Source: Buxus sempervirens (taxonomy: Eukaryota; Streptophyta; Magnoliopsida; Buxales; Buxaceae). Taken from it: a DNA stretch of 64,000 nt. The notes under the pieces are model-generated. The model did no database searches, had not been told where the DNA came from, and saw only the letters and a program-made list of their open reading frames with translations. Below are positions 33,566 to 43,929 of the stretch, one piece after another. The stretch's first letter is position 1; every line of letters begins with the position of its first letter. The position numbers were made by a program, and so were the translations under genes. Where the stretch lies: contig OX387187.1 of NCBI GenBank assembly GCA_947561395.2, forward strand, positions 2,424,976 to 2,488,975. The letters are read 5' to 3'.

Positions 33566-34664
33566 TCTGAAAGCCTTTGAATTTCAGACTTTTTCTCAAA
33601 AACTCTCTAGGCCTCTGAAAGCCTTTGAATTTCAGACTTTTTATCAAAAATCCTTTGGGCCTCTGAAAGCCTTTGAATTTCAGATCTTTTTCCTCGGGCC
33701 TCTGAAAGCCTTTGAATTTCAGATCTTTTTCCTTTGGGCCTCTGAAAGCCTTTGAATTTCAGAACTTTACCCCTAGGCCTCTGAAAGCCTTTGAATTTCA
33801 GACTTTTCCCCTGGGCCTCTGAAAGCCTTTGAATTTCAGATCCTTTTTCCATTTCGGGACCTGTTGGAAGCCCTAGAATATTCCAACAAACCTTTGCTTG
33901 GGCCGTCTAAAAGCCTCTGAATTTTAGACAATCATTTCTTTGGGCTGTCTATAAGCCTCTGAATTATAGACACGTATCCTTTGGGCCGTCTATAAGCCTC
34001 TGAATTATAGACACATATTCCTTTGGGCCATCTAAAAGCCTCTGAATTTTAGACACAATCTCTTTGGGCCGTCTAAAAGCCTTTGAATTTTAGACACAAT
34101 CTTTTTGGGCCATTTAAAAGCCTCTGAATTTCAAACATCCATCTCTTTGGGCCGTCTAAAAGCCTCTGAATTTTAGACAACCTTTTTGGGCCGTCTAAAA
34201 GCCTCTGAATTTAGACAAATCATTTCTTTGGGCTGTCTAAAAGCCTCTGAATTTTAGACAAATCATATCCTTTGGGCCGTCTAAAAGCCTCTGAATTTTA
34301 GACAAATCATATCCTTTGGGCCGTCTAAAAGCCTCTGAATTTTAGACACAATTCCTTTGGGCCGTCTATAAGCCTCTGAATTATAGACACATATCCTTTG
34401 GGCCTCTGAAAGCCTTTGAATTTCAGATCTTTTTCGTCGGGCCTCTGAAAGCCTTTGAATTTCAGACCTTTTTTCAAAAATATCCCTGGGCCTCTGAAAG
34501 CATTTGAATTTCAGACCTTTTTCAAAAATACCCCTGGGCCTCTGAAAGCCTTTGAATTTCAGACCTTTTGCACAAAAAATATCCTTGGGCCTCTGAAAGC
34601 CTTTGAATTTCAAATCTTTTTCTCTTTTTGTGGGACCTGTTGGAAGCCCTAGAATATTCCAACA
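33566..34664 (+). repeat. Hairpin array, about 26 units of about 41 bp, constant loop and four stem types
   Basis: Each unit is an inverted repeat around GCCTCTGAA or GCCTTTGAA. Type a: TCTGAAA/TTTCAGA (33566-33588 and others, also 34402-34610). Type b: GTCTAAAA/TTTTAGAC (33905-33929 and others). Type c: GTCTATAA/TTATAGAC (33947-33971 and others). Type d: TGTTGGAA/TTCCAACA around GCCCTAGAATA (33862-33888 and 34638-34664). Units are joined by short T-rich spacers with GGGCC. The repeated open frames it generates on both strands are not genes. Confidence 0.95.
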
Positions 34665-34849
34665 ATTCTAAAAAAAAAAATGAAGCAAATAAAGAAAAAA
34701 ATCCAAACTTGTGTTCACCCTGCTTGCACATAGGCATTCATAGGCATGTGAATGAGATTAAATGGGCACTGATATTTTCCATTTATTTTTGCCAGGTACC
34801 AAGTACACTTGCAACCATAGATCCTGTAACCAGATCAAGAGCTCGTGCC

Positions 34850-36106
34850 ATGAATCCCATTGAGACTGAAGCTGATGCTCCTCACCCAGATTTAGCCTTG
34901 CTTCAGGAGCAGGTGGCAGGACTAGCCCGAATGCTAGAGAACATACTATCAGTGCAGGCCCAACAAGTCCAAGCCCAGAACCAAGCCTCCACTTCCAACC
35001 AAGCACCTCCACCCCAAATCAATATTCCACCTCCGATTCAACCTATTCCTGAACCCGTTTATGAACCCACCCCTGAACCTATACTGATCAGGGATGAGAC
35101 AATGGAGTCAGACAAAGCTAAGGAAAAGGAAAGGATGTGGGAAGAAGTTGAAAGGAAGTTCATGCACAGACTTGAAATGATCCAAGACGAACTGAGGGAA
35201 GTACAAGGGGTGAACAACTTCGGGGGCACCAATTTTGAGGACTTATGCCTGTACCCTAATGTTAACCTGCCAGTTAAGTTCAAGTGCCCAGACCTGGACA
35301 AATACGATGGCACTGGCTGCCCAATGAGCCATTTGAAGTTATACTGTGGGGCCCTGTGCCAATTCGGTCGGGATGATGGCATACTGATTCAGCTCTTCCA
35401 AAGGAGTTTAACTGGAACTGCTTTGAGGTGGTTTGCCACTTTGGATCATGGGAAAATAAGAAGGTGGAAGGATTTAGCAGATTCCTTTTTGGCACAATAC
35501 AAGTTTAACTCGGAGATCGTGCCAAACCGGTATGACATGATGAGGATGACAAAGAGAAATGATGAGACCATAAGGCAATATGCTAAAAGATGGAGAGAGA
35601 CTGCCTCTCAAGTCAGGCCACCTATGCTGGAGCCAGAAATGATCTCCACTTTCATCATGACATTGGGGCAACCATTTTACAGTCACTTGGTGGGTCGAAC
35701 TACCACCAACTTTGCTGCCCTAGTGCAAGTGGCAGAAAAAATTGAAGATGGGATCAAGTCTGGGAAAATAGTTGATTACTCTGCAGTGTTGAACCAGGAA
35801 GCTTCCACCACTTTCTCTACACAGAAAAAGGAGAATGGTAATGGAAAAAGAAAGAATGAAGAAAGGAGAGAAGCAGAAGTGAATATAGTACAATTTCCCA
35901 GGGAACCCTTTCAAATCAATGTCCATCCACCTCCTATCAAGCCAACCCATCAAGTTCCTTTGCTGCCTATCCAAATTAATGTCCCTTCTGCACAGCCTGT
36001 GAAGGAGGAAACAGAAGTAAGGAAGAGAAGGGAATTTTCAAAACTGCCTATGAGGCATGACTTTAAGGTTGCCAAATCCTCACGCAAGCAAGGGGAAGGG
36101 TTATGA
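34850..36106 (+). CDS. gag: D1 gag
   Basis: This Gag has a coiled-coil-like N-terminus (LLQEQVAGLARMLENIL), a Pro-rich segment, a charged helix (KAKEKERMWEEVERKF) and a capsid-like domain with FKCPDLDKYDGTGCPMSHLK, QLFQRSLTGTALRWFATL and QYAKRWRETASQVRPP. The start is put at the Met of MNPIETEAD. The frame is open upstream, and DPVTRSRARA before this Met resembles APVTRSKARA in D2, so translation may begin earlier or from a spliced exon. The frame ends at 36106; the zinc motif follows in another frame (36057-36560), which suggests a small deletion near 36055. Confidence 0.85.
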   Translation: MNPIETEADAPHPDLALLQEQVAGLARMLENILSVQAQQVQAQNQASTSNQAPPPQINIPPPIQPIPEPVYEPTPEPILIRDETMESDKAKEKERMWEEVERKFMHRLEMIQDELREVQGVNNFGGTNFEDLCLYPNVNLPVKFKCPDLDKYDGTGCPMSHLKLYCGALCQFGRDDGILIQLFQRSLTGTALRWFATLDHGKIRRWKDLADSFLAQYKFNSEIVPNRYDMMRMTKRNDETIRQYAKRWRETASQVRPPMLEPEMISTFIMTLGQPFYSHLVGRTTTNFAALVQVAEKIEDGIKSGKIVDYSAVLNQEASTTFSTQKKENGNGKRKNEERREAEVNIVQFPREPFQINVHPPPIKPTHQVPLLPIQINVPSAQPVKEETEVRKRREFSKLPMRHDFKVAKSSRKQGEGL

Positions 36107-36560
36107 TTCATCTGCAATATGTGATTATCATATGAGCACTCCAGGGCATACCACTGATCGTTGCGTAGCCCTAAAGCATGCAATCCAGGATTTGTTGGAT
36201 AATAACTCCTTATCATTCAATTCAGTCACTCCCATCTCACCTATCGATAACAATGGGGTAGGCAGCTCAAATGCAATAGGGGCAATTTTCTCTAGAGAAA
36301 GAAGATTTGACCCTTCTCAGCTTATCGCTCCTATTGGTCCAACAGTCAGGGTTTATCTTAAAAGAAATGCTCCTGGTTATGAGCAGGAAGGCTTGCCTCA
36401 CTCAGCAGGAGAAAGAAATTATCAGAAAAGGGAGAAAAGTCAAATTTTGCCTTTGAGAACAGGGGCAGTTTTCGAACTCTCGCGTTCTCTGAAAAGAAAC
36501 CTGCATGAGAAGAATGCACATTTCCTGAGGATCCTAAGGAGCGTTGTTCTTAGGAAGTGA
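36057..36560 (+). pseudogene. gag: D1 gag C-terminus with zinc motif, frame-shifted
   Basis: The frame encodes ICDYHMSTPGHTTDRCVALKH, the C-H-H-C zinc-knuckle-like motif of this Gag family, then a tail ending RILRSVVLRK. It overlaps the end of the preceding gag frame by 50 bases. As other Gags in this window keep both parts in one frame, a frameshift or deletion is the likely cause. A programmed frameshift cannot be excluded. Confidence 0.75.
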
Positions 36561-39500
36561 TTTTAATAAAGGCTCTTCAAAAAAAAAAAAGATTTTTCAC
36601 TTTAACATTTTTCTAGAAAAAAAAAAGTTTTAAGCAAGGTCCTTTTACTTATGAATCATATCTCTTATTGAATTTCATTGAGTTGAATATGACTTTGACA
36701 TTGGGCTCAATTTTGAGACCAAAATCGAAGAAAAAGACATTTTATGTGAAAATTCAAATCTTTTTAAGTGTCATGAGAAGAATATTCTGCAAAATTATGA
36801 AGTGACCAATTTTATGGCCTTTGGAACCAAAGATGACCCACAGTCTTCAATAGAAAAGATAGAAGAAGATTTGGAGTTTTTTCATTAGAATACAGAAAGG
36901 ATCGCACCACTTGCTAATTCGTTCAAAGGGAGGTTGATAATATTGTTTGAAGAAATTTTGGGGCTTTGCACTTGAAAATATGGGAGAAGATCTGACCTTT
37001 TCGATGGAAATAGAATTGGGCATCATTTGATGGAAAGAATCCAAATTCATAAGATTGATCAAAAGGTGAAGAACTTGTTCATAACAGAGGTTCTATTTAA
37101 AGAGGCTTTCATGTTGACAGAAGGTGATTAAGAAGAAAAAATCCTGAGCCAGTCATGTAGTGCAACTCTACCAAGTCTGAAAATTCAATTTTTTCTTAAA
37201 ATGATAAGAGGCTTTTCTTTCTTATATCCCTAAAAATTTTGAAACCCCTAGTTAGACCATTTGAGCTTGATACATTTTTCTAAGTAACCTAAACTGAGAA
37301 TTGTAACCCCACACTGGGGCAAATTTATTAAGGCATAAAAAAAAAAGGAATGAAGGGACAATTATTGAAGTTCAAAAGGGATTTTGAATATGTTTTCATA
37401 AAATGGGGCAAAGAAATGAAAAGAAAAGAAGAAGAAGAAAAAAAAAAAGGAAGAAAAAAAAAAGATAATCAAATGCTATTTGGAGAATGTCTTCAAAATT
37501 GTGAAGAAAAGAACGGAAAAAAGAAGTTCAATACTGGAGAATAAGTTTCAAATGAAGAAATCAAATTGAAGGAAGAGCTTCATTACTGGGGGCAATTTTG
37601 TATTCATTCCAAAGGAAAAAATGCCTTCAAAATTACAATTTCAGTTAACCCATTTGATCATAGGGTATTTGAGCCTTTTATTCCTTTTCTTTCTAAACTA
37701 ACACCAAGCCTTCGTTTCGTCCTATTCATAAGTCCTCTTTGATTAAGAAATTTTGAATTAAGGCAGTTTTGACTACATGGTTGCTGGTGATGAACAAAAA
37801 AAAAAGAAAAAAGAAAAAGAAGAAAAAAAAAGAAAAAGGAAAAAATGAAGGAAATGTAGTGAAAACCTAGAAGGACGCTATAGGGCAAATAATCAGCTAT
37901 CTACAAGAAGGAAATCGTCAGAGAGGAAAGTCCAGAATTGGCATAGATCCAGGTGAAGTCCTCATGTTGGTGGTTATTTTGAGATACCGTCACTCTTCAA
38001 GTGATTGGGGAAAATTCTCTTTTCAAGACTGAAGCAACATAATTAGAACTATGATATGAATCATCTATAAACAAGTTGATGGCCATCAAAATTGCCATTA
38101 GGAAATTATTGCTGAAGTTGAAGTCATAAATTCTCATATCATGGATACAATGGAGAAACAATTGCTCTTCAATTGGATGAAGGAAAATGTCTTTCTAGAC
38201 TGGGGCAAAATAGTCAGATTGAAAGAGTCGTCATATCTAGAGCATCAATTGACAAGCCGATGGTCATGGGAATGATTCTAAAGGTTCCAAAGGCTTATTT
38301 CGGTCTTTCTTCATTTTCTGAAATAATCTTCTCATTATTCAACTTGATTTTAATTCCTTTGGACTATATGCTAATAAGTGATTGGATCATTTTTTCAAAA
38401 AAATATTAAAACACAAAAAAGCAAAAAATATATTTTTGGCCTATGATGAGAATCTATATCTTTTCATAAAACATTGGTTTCGCAAGCATTAGAGAATTTT
38501 GAGGCCACTAGTATAAAACATATTTTCTTATGTTTGCATTTGCATTCTTCTATTAGGGTTTCTTTTTGGCAAAGGTTAAGAAAAATAAAAAAAAATAAAA
38601 AACAGAAAAAAAAGAGAAAAAAAAAGAGAAAAAAAGAAAGAAAAAGAGAAAAAGGAAAAAAGAGGATCATCTTTACTGAGAGGCAAATACTTCTTCAAAC
38701 AATCAAAACCGGGGCATGCTCAATGTCTTTCCTTCTGGGTTTTCATTGGAATGAATTCCAACATCTGGAAGAAGCAATCAAGCTTTAGTCTTCGAATTTG
38801 AAAGAAAAAAAAGGCTTCGAAGCAATGGCATGTTTTCTTCATTAAACAAGGGTTCCCAATTCTTCAATCATGAAGAAGGATTTTACTGGGGCAGCAAGAA
38901 GACATGAAAGACAGATCATGGGTTGTAAAGGCATGAGGTTAGATCAATAGATCATGATCCATCAATCAAGATGGGGGCATTCACTTGGGCAATTAAAAAG
39001 CATGGAGACAGGTTATGGGCAATAAGGGCACATACATCATTATTGAGAGAGCAAAAAGATAAAGAAGCAAAAGCAAGTTGCAAAATATTCAAGCACAGGT
39101 TCGGCCATCAAATTGCACCCAGGTATATCAAATAAGAAAATCAATCAAGAAAATTCAAAAAGTGAAAAACATCAAAATCAATTGAGTTTGCAGTGGTCAA
39201 TATTAAATCCACATTCTTTTCAAAATTTGCTTGTCTCAGATTTCTTTTCATAGCCATGAGAGCTCCAAGAAATCTGAGATAAGGAAGAGACGCCACCCCA
39301 TCAGACTTCAAGCAGGGGTTTCATTGGCTATTTTCGAATCCATGTTTTTATCATTTCTTTGTTTGACCAAAGCAAGTTCAATTAATGAGATGTCTTTCAA
39401 ATGTGCAATTTTGAGTTGTGTCTATTCTTTACTGTTCATTGTGCTACAATTGCAGGCCTCCCAGAAAAATTGTCTTTTTCATCATTTTCTCCACACTTTT

Positions 39501-39789
39501 CAGGAGATTAATGTTTAGATTAGTTGTAAGTTGCAAGGATTGCAACCCTACCCACTTTTGTTTTAAAATTTGTCTCAAATCTCACTTCATAGCCACGAGT
39601 GCTCAGTGAGACTAGAGAGGAGGATTTGGCCCTTAAGGTTAGGGACTTTTCAGCAAATCCTCCACACAAATTCTTTTTCCAAAATCATCCTTATAATCCT
39701 TGCAAATTGCAATTAGCTAGACAAATTTCAAAAAAGTGCAATCTGTGGGTCTTTTTACTCTCTACTGGTCATTGGTTCCAATCACCAGC
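36561..39789 (+). mobile_element. D1 3' non-coding region
   Basis: This is 3.2 kb without pol. It is rich in A and purine runs (36580-36626, 37420-37465, 37797-37840, 38580-38665). The motif ACTGGGGCA recurs (37313, 38204, 38886). The conserved block lies at 37668-37745. Small open frames here show no recognisable domain. Confidence 0.75.
37668..37745 (+). other. Conserved 3' block, copy in D1
   Basis: In order it has TTTGAGCC, a TTTTCTTTCTAAAC tract, CCAAGCCTTCGTTTCGTCCT and AAGTCCTCTTTGATTA, as in A, C and E, although D1 is a different family by LTR sequence. Confidence 0.85.
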
Positions 39790-39803
39790 AAAGAGGGGGC
39801 AGG
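39790..39803 (+). other. Polypurine tract of D1
   Basis: AAAGAGGGGGCAGG lies directly before the LTR start TGTAGACACC. Confidence 0.9.
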
Positions 39804-39922
39804 TGTAGACACCCCAAATTGCACTAAAATGAGAAAATAATTGAAAATATTAATTGGAATTTGAAACAGGTCAAAAAAGTATAAAATCTGGCCAAACTGG
39901 TCATGCCCGTATTTTGTTTACG
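39804..39922 (+). mobile_element. D1 3' LTR, first 119 bp only
   Basis: It matches 30195-30312 almost base for base and stops inside the first GCCCGTA/TACGG hairpin. The next bases belong to the D2 gag on the other strand. Confidence 0.9.
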
Positions 39923-40831
39923 TGCCCAAATGTTGTAGAAGGGCTGCCCCAGTGTGCCCATAAATGTTGAGATCATTTCAGGCTCCAGCATAGGCGGCCT
40001 GACCTGGGAAGCGGCCTCTCTCCATCTCTTTGCGTACTGCCTTACAAACTCATCTTTCCCCTTACTCATCCTCATCATGTCGTACCGGTCTGGCACGATC
40101 TCAGAGTTAAACTTATATTGGTCCAGGAAGGCGTCTGCCAAGTCCTTCCATCTTCTGATCCTTCCGTGGTCCACCGTGGCAAACCACCTCAAAGTTGACC
40201 CTGTCAAACTCCTCTGAAAGAGTTGGATCAGTATGCCGTCATCCCAACCAAACTAGCACAATGCCCCACAGTACAATTTCAAATGGCTTAATGGGCAACC
40301 CGTGCCATCAAATTTGTCGAAGTCCGGGCACTTGAACTTGGCCGGTAGACATATGTCAGGGTACATGCACAGGTCGTCGAAGGTGGTACCTCCATAGCTG
40401 TTTCCCCCCTTCACCTCTTTCAGTTCTTCCTGGATCCTTTCTATCTTGTGCAGGAGTTTCCTTTCCATCTCCTCCCTGGCTTTTTCCTTCTCCATTTCTT
40501 TTTCAGATTCTCCAGTGTTTTCCCTGATCAGGATAGGCTCAAGGACCGATTCAGAAATGGGCTCAGGCATGGGTTGAACTGGAGGCGGAATGTAGGCCTG
40601 AGGTGGTGGTGCCTGATGGGAAGTCGATGCTTGATTTTGGGCCTGGGCCTGAGCTGCCAGTAAGTCCCCCAGCATTTTGGCCAGGCCGGCCACTTGCTCT
40701 TGCAGCTGAGCAAAGTCTTGAGCGGGTACAGTGGCTTGAGCTTGGTTCTCTTCAGTATTCATGGCTCGGGCTTTGGATCTAGTCACGGGAGCAATGATGG
40801 CAAATAAGTGTACCTGGGTAAGGAAAATCAA
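39923..40831 (-). pseudogene. gag: D2 gag, truncated
   Basis: The minus strand encodes a Gag close to that of D1: LQEQVAGLAKMLGDLLAAQ, FKCPDFDKFDGTGCPLSHLK, QLFQRSLTGSTLRWFATV and QYAKRWREAASQVRPP. A TAG at 40253 interrupts it where D1 has Gln. The protein breaks off after LGQPFYN at the junction with the D1 LTR, so the zinc motif is missing. The Met corresponding to the D1 start is at 40762; an earlier in-frame Met is at 40831. Compared with D1, Arg is Trp shortly after the stop, another transition. Confidence 0.87.
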
Positions 40832-40975
40832 AGAAACTTGTCAGTTTCCATTTAATTTGAGTTACACCCCTATAAATATAGACAAGTAGGTTAGGTGAAC
40901 ACAAGTCTGGGTTTATTTGCCCCCTTCTTCTTTTTTTCATTTTTTTTGTTTTTTTGTTTTTTGTTTTTGATTGGT

Positions 40976-41830
40976 TCTCGTGACCAAACAAAGGTTTTTG
41001 GAATATTCTGAGGCTTCCAAATGTCCTAAAATTTTTTGACTTTGAGTGGTTCTCGTGACCAAACAAAGGTTTTTGGAATATTCTGAGGCTTCCAAATGTC
41101 CTAAAAAAATTTTGACTTTGAGTGGTTCTCGTGACCGAACAAAGGTTTTTGGAATATTCTGAGGCTTCCAAATGTCCTAAAAATGTTTTGATTTTGAATG
41201 GTAAAAATAACCAACCAAAGGTTTTTGGAATATTCTGAGGCTTCCAAATGTCCTAAAATTTTTTTGATTTTGAATGGTTCTCGTGACCAAACAAAGGTTT
41301 TTGGAATATTCTGAGGCTTCCAAATGTCCTAAAATTTTTTGACTTTGAGTGGTTCTCGTGACCAAAAAAAGGTTTTTGGAATATTCTGAGGCTTCCAAAT
41401 GTCCTAAAAATGTTTTGATTTTGAATAGTAAAAATAACCAACCAAAGGTTTTTGTAATATTCTGAGGCTTCCAAATGTCCTAAAATTTTTTTGATTTTGA
41501 ATGGTTCTCGTGACCAAACAAAGGTTTTTGGAATATTCTGAGGCTTCCAAATGTCCTAAAATTTTTTTGATTTTGAATGGTTCTCGTGACCAAACAAAGG
41601 TTTTTGGAATATTCTGAGGCTTCCAAATGTCCTAAAAAATTTTTGACTTTGAATGGTTCTCGTGACCAAACAAAGGTTTTTGGAATATTCTGAAGCTTCC
41701 AAATGTCCTAAAATTTTTTTGACTTTGAATGGTAAAAATAACCAACCAAAGGTTTCTTGGATTATTCTAGGGCTTCCAAGTGTCCCACAAATGTTTTGAT
41801 TTGATTGATAAAAATAACCAACCAAAGGTT
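40976..41830 (-). repeat. Tandem array, about 11 units of about 76 bp, upstream of D2 gag
   Basis: Each unit carries an inverted repeat with arms TTTGGAA/TTCCAAA (for example 41072-41096). In the gag sense its loop is GCCTCAGAATA, the same loop family as the D1 array. A second small inverted repeat in each unit pairs GGT with ACC around TCTCGTG or AAAAATA. Several phantom open frames arise from it. Confidence 0.92.
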
Positions 41831-43909
41831 TTTTCCTTTTCTGAATTTTCTCAGTTTTCAAGTTCAAAAGCTTGATTGAAACATGTTTGAATTGAATTGG
41901 TATCAAAAAATATGACACCTTGGTTCCCTCTTTGAGTTTTAAAATTAGGTTAAATCCTGAAAGAATAGTTTATTTTATTCTTTTTTTTATATTTTTTTAT
42001 TGTTTTTTTATTTTGTATTTTTGGAACATTTTTATTTTGAATGTATCTGGCATGAAATGCCGGATAAGGCTATGGCTTGTTGTATCCGACATAATTAGCC
42101 GGATACACGCATAGGTCCTTGTAACCGACAATATATGCTGGATATGAATAAACTTATTCTTAACCGACCTGAGTTGCCGGTTAATGCCGAAATGGCCCTT
42201 TTTGACTCATTTTTTCACCAGATTATGTTGTTTTCATTCCCACTTGATGTTCACCTTGACTTGGCCTTTAAAACTTGCCCCAAATTGGGCTTTGACATCA
42301 TTCTAACTAAAATTACCAAATTCATGAGGGTACTTGTACCCTCCAAAGTTACATACCAATTGTTGGACTTTGTACACTTGGTTGCCTCTTGCTTGGACTT
42401 TGGGAAGGATGACCATTAAATTGAGTTGGAAACTCATCCTATGGGTTACACCAACCTTAGGTTATATACATTTTTGGGAAAAATTTCATCCCAAGCATAT
42501 GGACACCATGGCTTTTAATTTATATGAAAATAATGGACAGAACATGGCTTTACCTTGCCACCTTGTATTACCTTCAATATGGTGTTATACCTTGGCCTGT
42601 GAACATGCAAACGGCCTTCCCACATTTACACCCAATTCCCCAAACACAATTGTGTAGTTTTAGCTGAAAACGTGTTTCTCCACCTTCAAGCGTATGGTTT
42701 TTGGGTTTTGGCTTAATTGGAAACTTAGAACTCAAGTCTAGTGATGCCCGGAATCGAATCATAGATCCCATTGTCATCACATCATTGACTCGAATTCTAA
42801 AGTGAATGTTTTCACTTTCGCTTTCCGAAGTATCGACCTCGGTGCACCAAGCTACCCACATTCATGGTTCAACTTCCTATAGGTAATGGGTAGGCTGTGC
42901 AAAGTGTTTAAAGTGCTCAAGTGCATTTAAAATTGAGGTACATTCACAACGTCCCAGCCCCTTGCCACTCTTTTTCGTAGCCATGCATACAATTCCAAGC
43001 CAAGGCATATACAATCATCATATTGGAAGCAAAGTACAAGCCAACAAGATAGAAAACACCCAAGCATGCTTATGACAATCATATACCCAAAAGTGGTACC
43101 CAAAACATGATATTGTGCAAACAACAATTAAAACATGGAAAGCATGCTTGAAATCCCCAAAAGTGTTACCCAAATTTCCAAACTTTCATGCTTTTTCTCA
43201 TGTTCAAAGTGTATCATTTCTACCCAAATTGAAGCCTAAAAATTCAGCAACTACTTGACATGGTATAAGAAAGGTTTTGATAGTTGAAACATGCTTGAAA
43301 TCTCCCAAAATATACACTAAATTTCCAGATTTCATGTTCTTCATTTTTTGTGCTCAACATGCATTATTCCTACTCACATTGAAGCCTAAAATACAGCAAC
43401 TAACAATTTGGCACAATAGGTGTTTTAATTAGGGAGAACATGCTTGAAAAGTTCCAAAATAGCTACTGATTTTCCAGATTTTTTTTCTTTTTCCTCATTG
43501 TTTTTATGCTCAAATCAAGTCCCCCTATACCCCAAATCAAAGGCATGGCATAAAAAAAATATTAAGCACAAGAAGACATTGTTCATGGGAATCATGTTTG
43601 AATACCCCTAAAATTCTGAACTCCTAGATTTCATGCTCCTAATTTTTACTTTTAAACCATGGCATTAAAATTCAAATTAGAGAATGTTATCACCAAATGC
43701 ATCAAAATCATGCTTCAAGATAGGCTTCTCTTAAAACAATCTCTAGGCAACATCAAGCAACACATACATGTCTTGATCCATATAAATTTCAGAGCATCCC
43801 AATCTGATTTGAAATACAAAAATATGCACAAATAAAGTAAGCAAAATAGCAAGCATCCAAAAGTAGAGAAAAGCATGAACAAATACACAAAATGGCTTAA
43901 ATCCACAAG
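41831..43909 (-). mobile_element. D2 leader
   Basis: Untranslated; it aligns in part with the D1 leader (42690-43000 with 32460-32880). It holds the hairpins at 42042-42184. The remainder (43140-43700) is AT-rich with nothing recognisable. Confidence 0.75.
42042..42184 (-). repeat. CCGAC-type hairpin cluster in the D2 leader
   Basis: Pairs visible: TATCTGGCAT/ATGCCGGATA (about 42044-42066), TGTATCCGAC/GCCGGATACA (42081-42107, 7-nt loop) and TTAACCGAC/GCCGGTTAA (42160-42184). The loop of the last reads AACTCAG in the gag sense, the same as in the E LTR hairpin at 50817-50847. In D1 the equivalent place holds GCCCGTA hairpins instead. Confidence 0.85.
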
Positions 43910-43927
43910 TCCCCAGCGGAGTCGCCA
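43910..43927 (-). other. D2 primer-binding site
   Basis: The minus strand reads TGGCGACTCCGCTGGGGA, two bases after the LTR end CTCACA at 43930. It has one change relative to D1. Confidence 0.87.
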
Positions 43928-43929
43928 GT

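Larger units (their letters stand above)
32037..34849 (+). mobile_element. D1 leader
   Basis: This is 2.8 kb of untranslated sequence. The part 32460-32880 (GTGGCAAGG, AGGTCGATACTTCGGAAAGCG) also occurs in the D2 leader (42690-43000, opposite strand). It holds the hairpins at 33309-33416 and the array at 33566-34664. The TTTTTGCCAG at about 34787-34796 could be a splice acceptor just before gag. Confidence 0.75.
30195..39922 (+). mobile_element. Element D1: gag-only LTR retrotransposon
   Basis: It has a 5' LTR 30195-32016, PBS 32019-32036, leader with hairpin arrays, gag, a 3 kb non-coding region, PPT 39790-39803 and the first 119 bp of the 3' LTR (39804-39922). The two LTR starts are nearly identical over this length. 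No protease, RT or integrase is present. This is the layout known as a gag-only (TR-GAG-like) non-autonomous element, which depends on Pol from elsewhere. The 3' LTR is broken inside a hairpin cluster and joined to element D2. Confidence 0.9.

Noticed and set aside
33489..34737. Repetitive open frames with KAFEFQTF or EIQRLSEA units on both strands.
   Set aside because: They are translations of the hairpin array; frames exist on both strands because the unit length and composition allow it.
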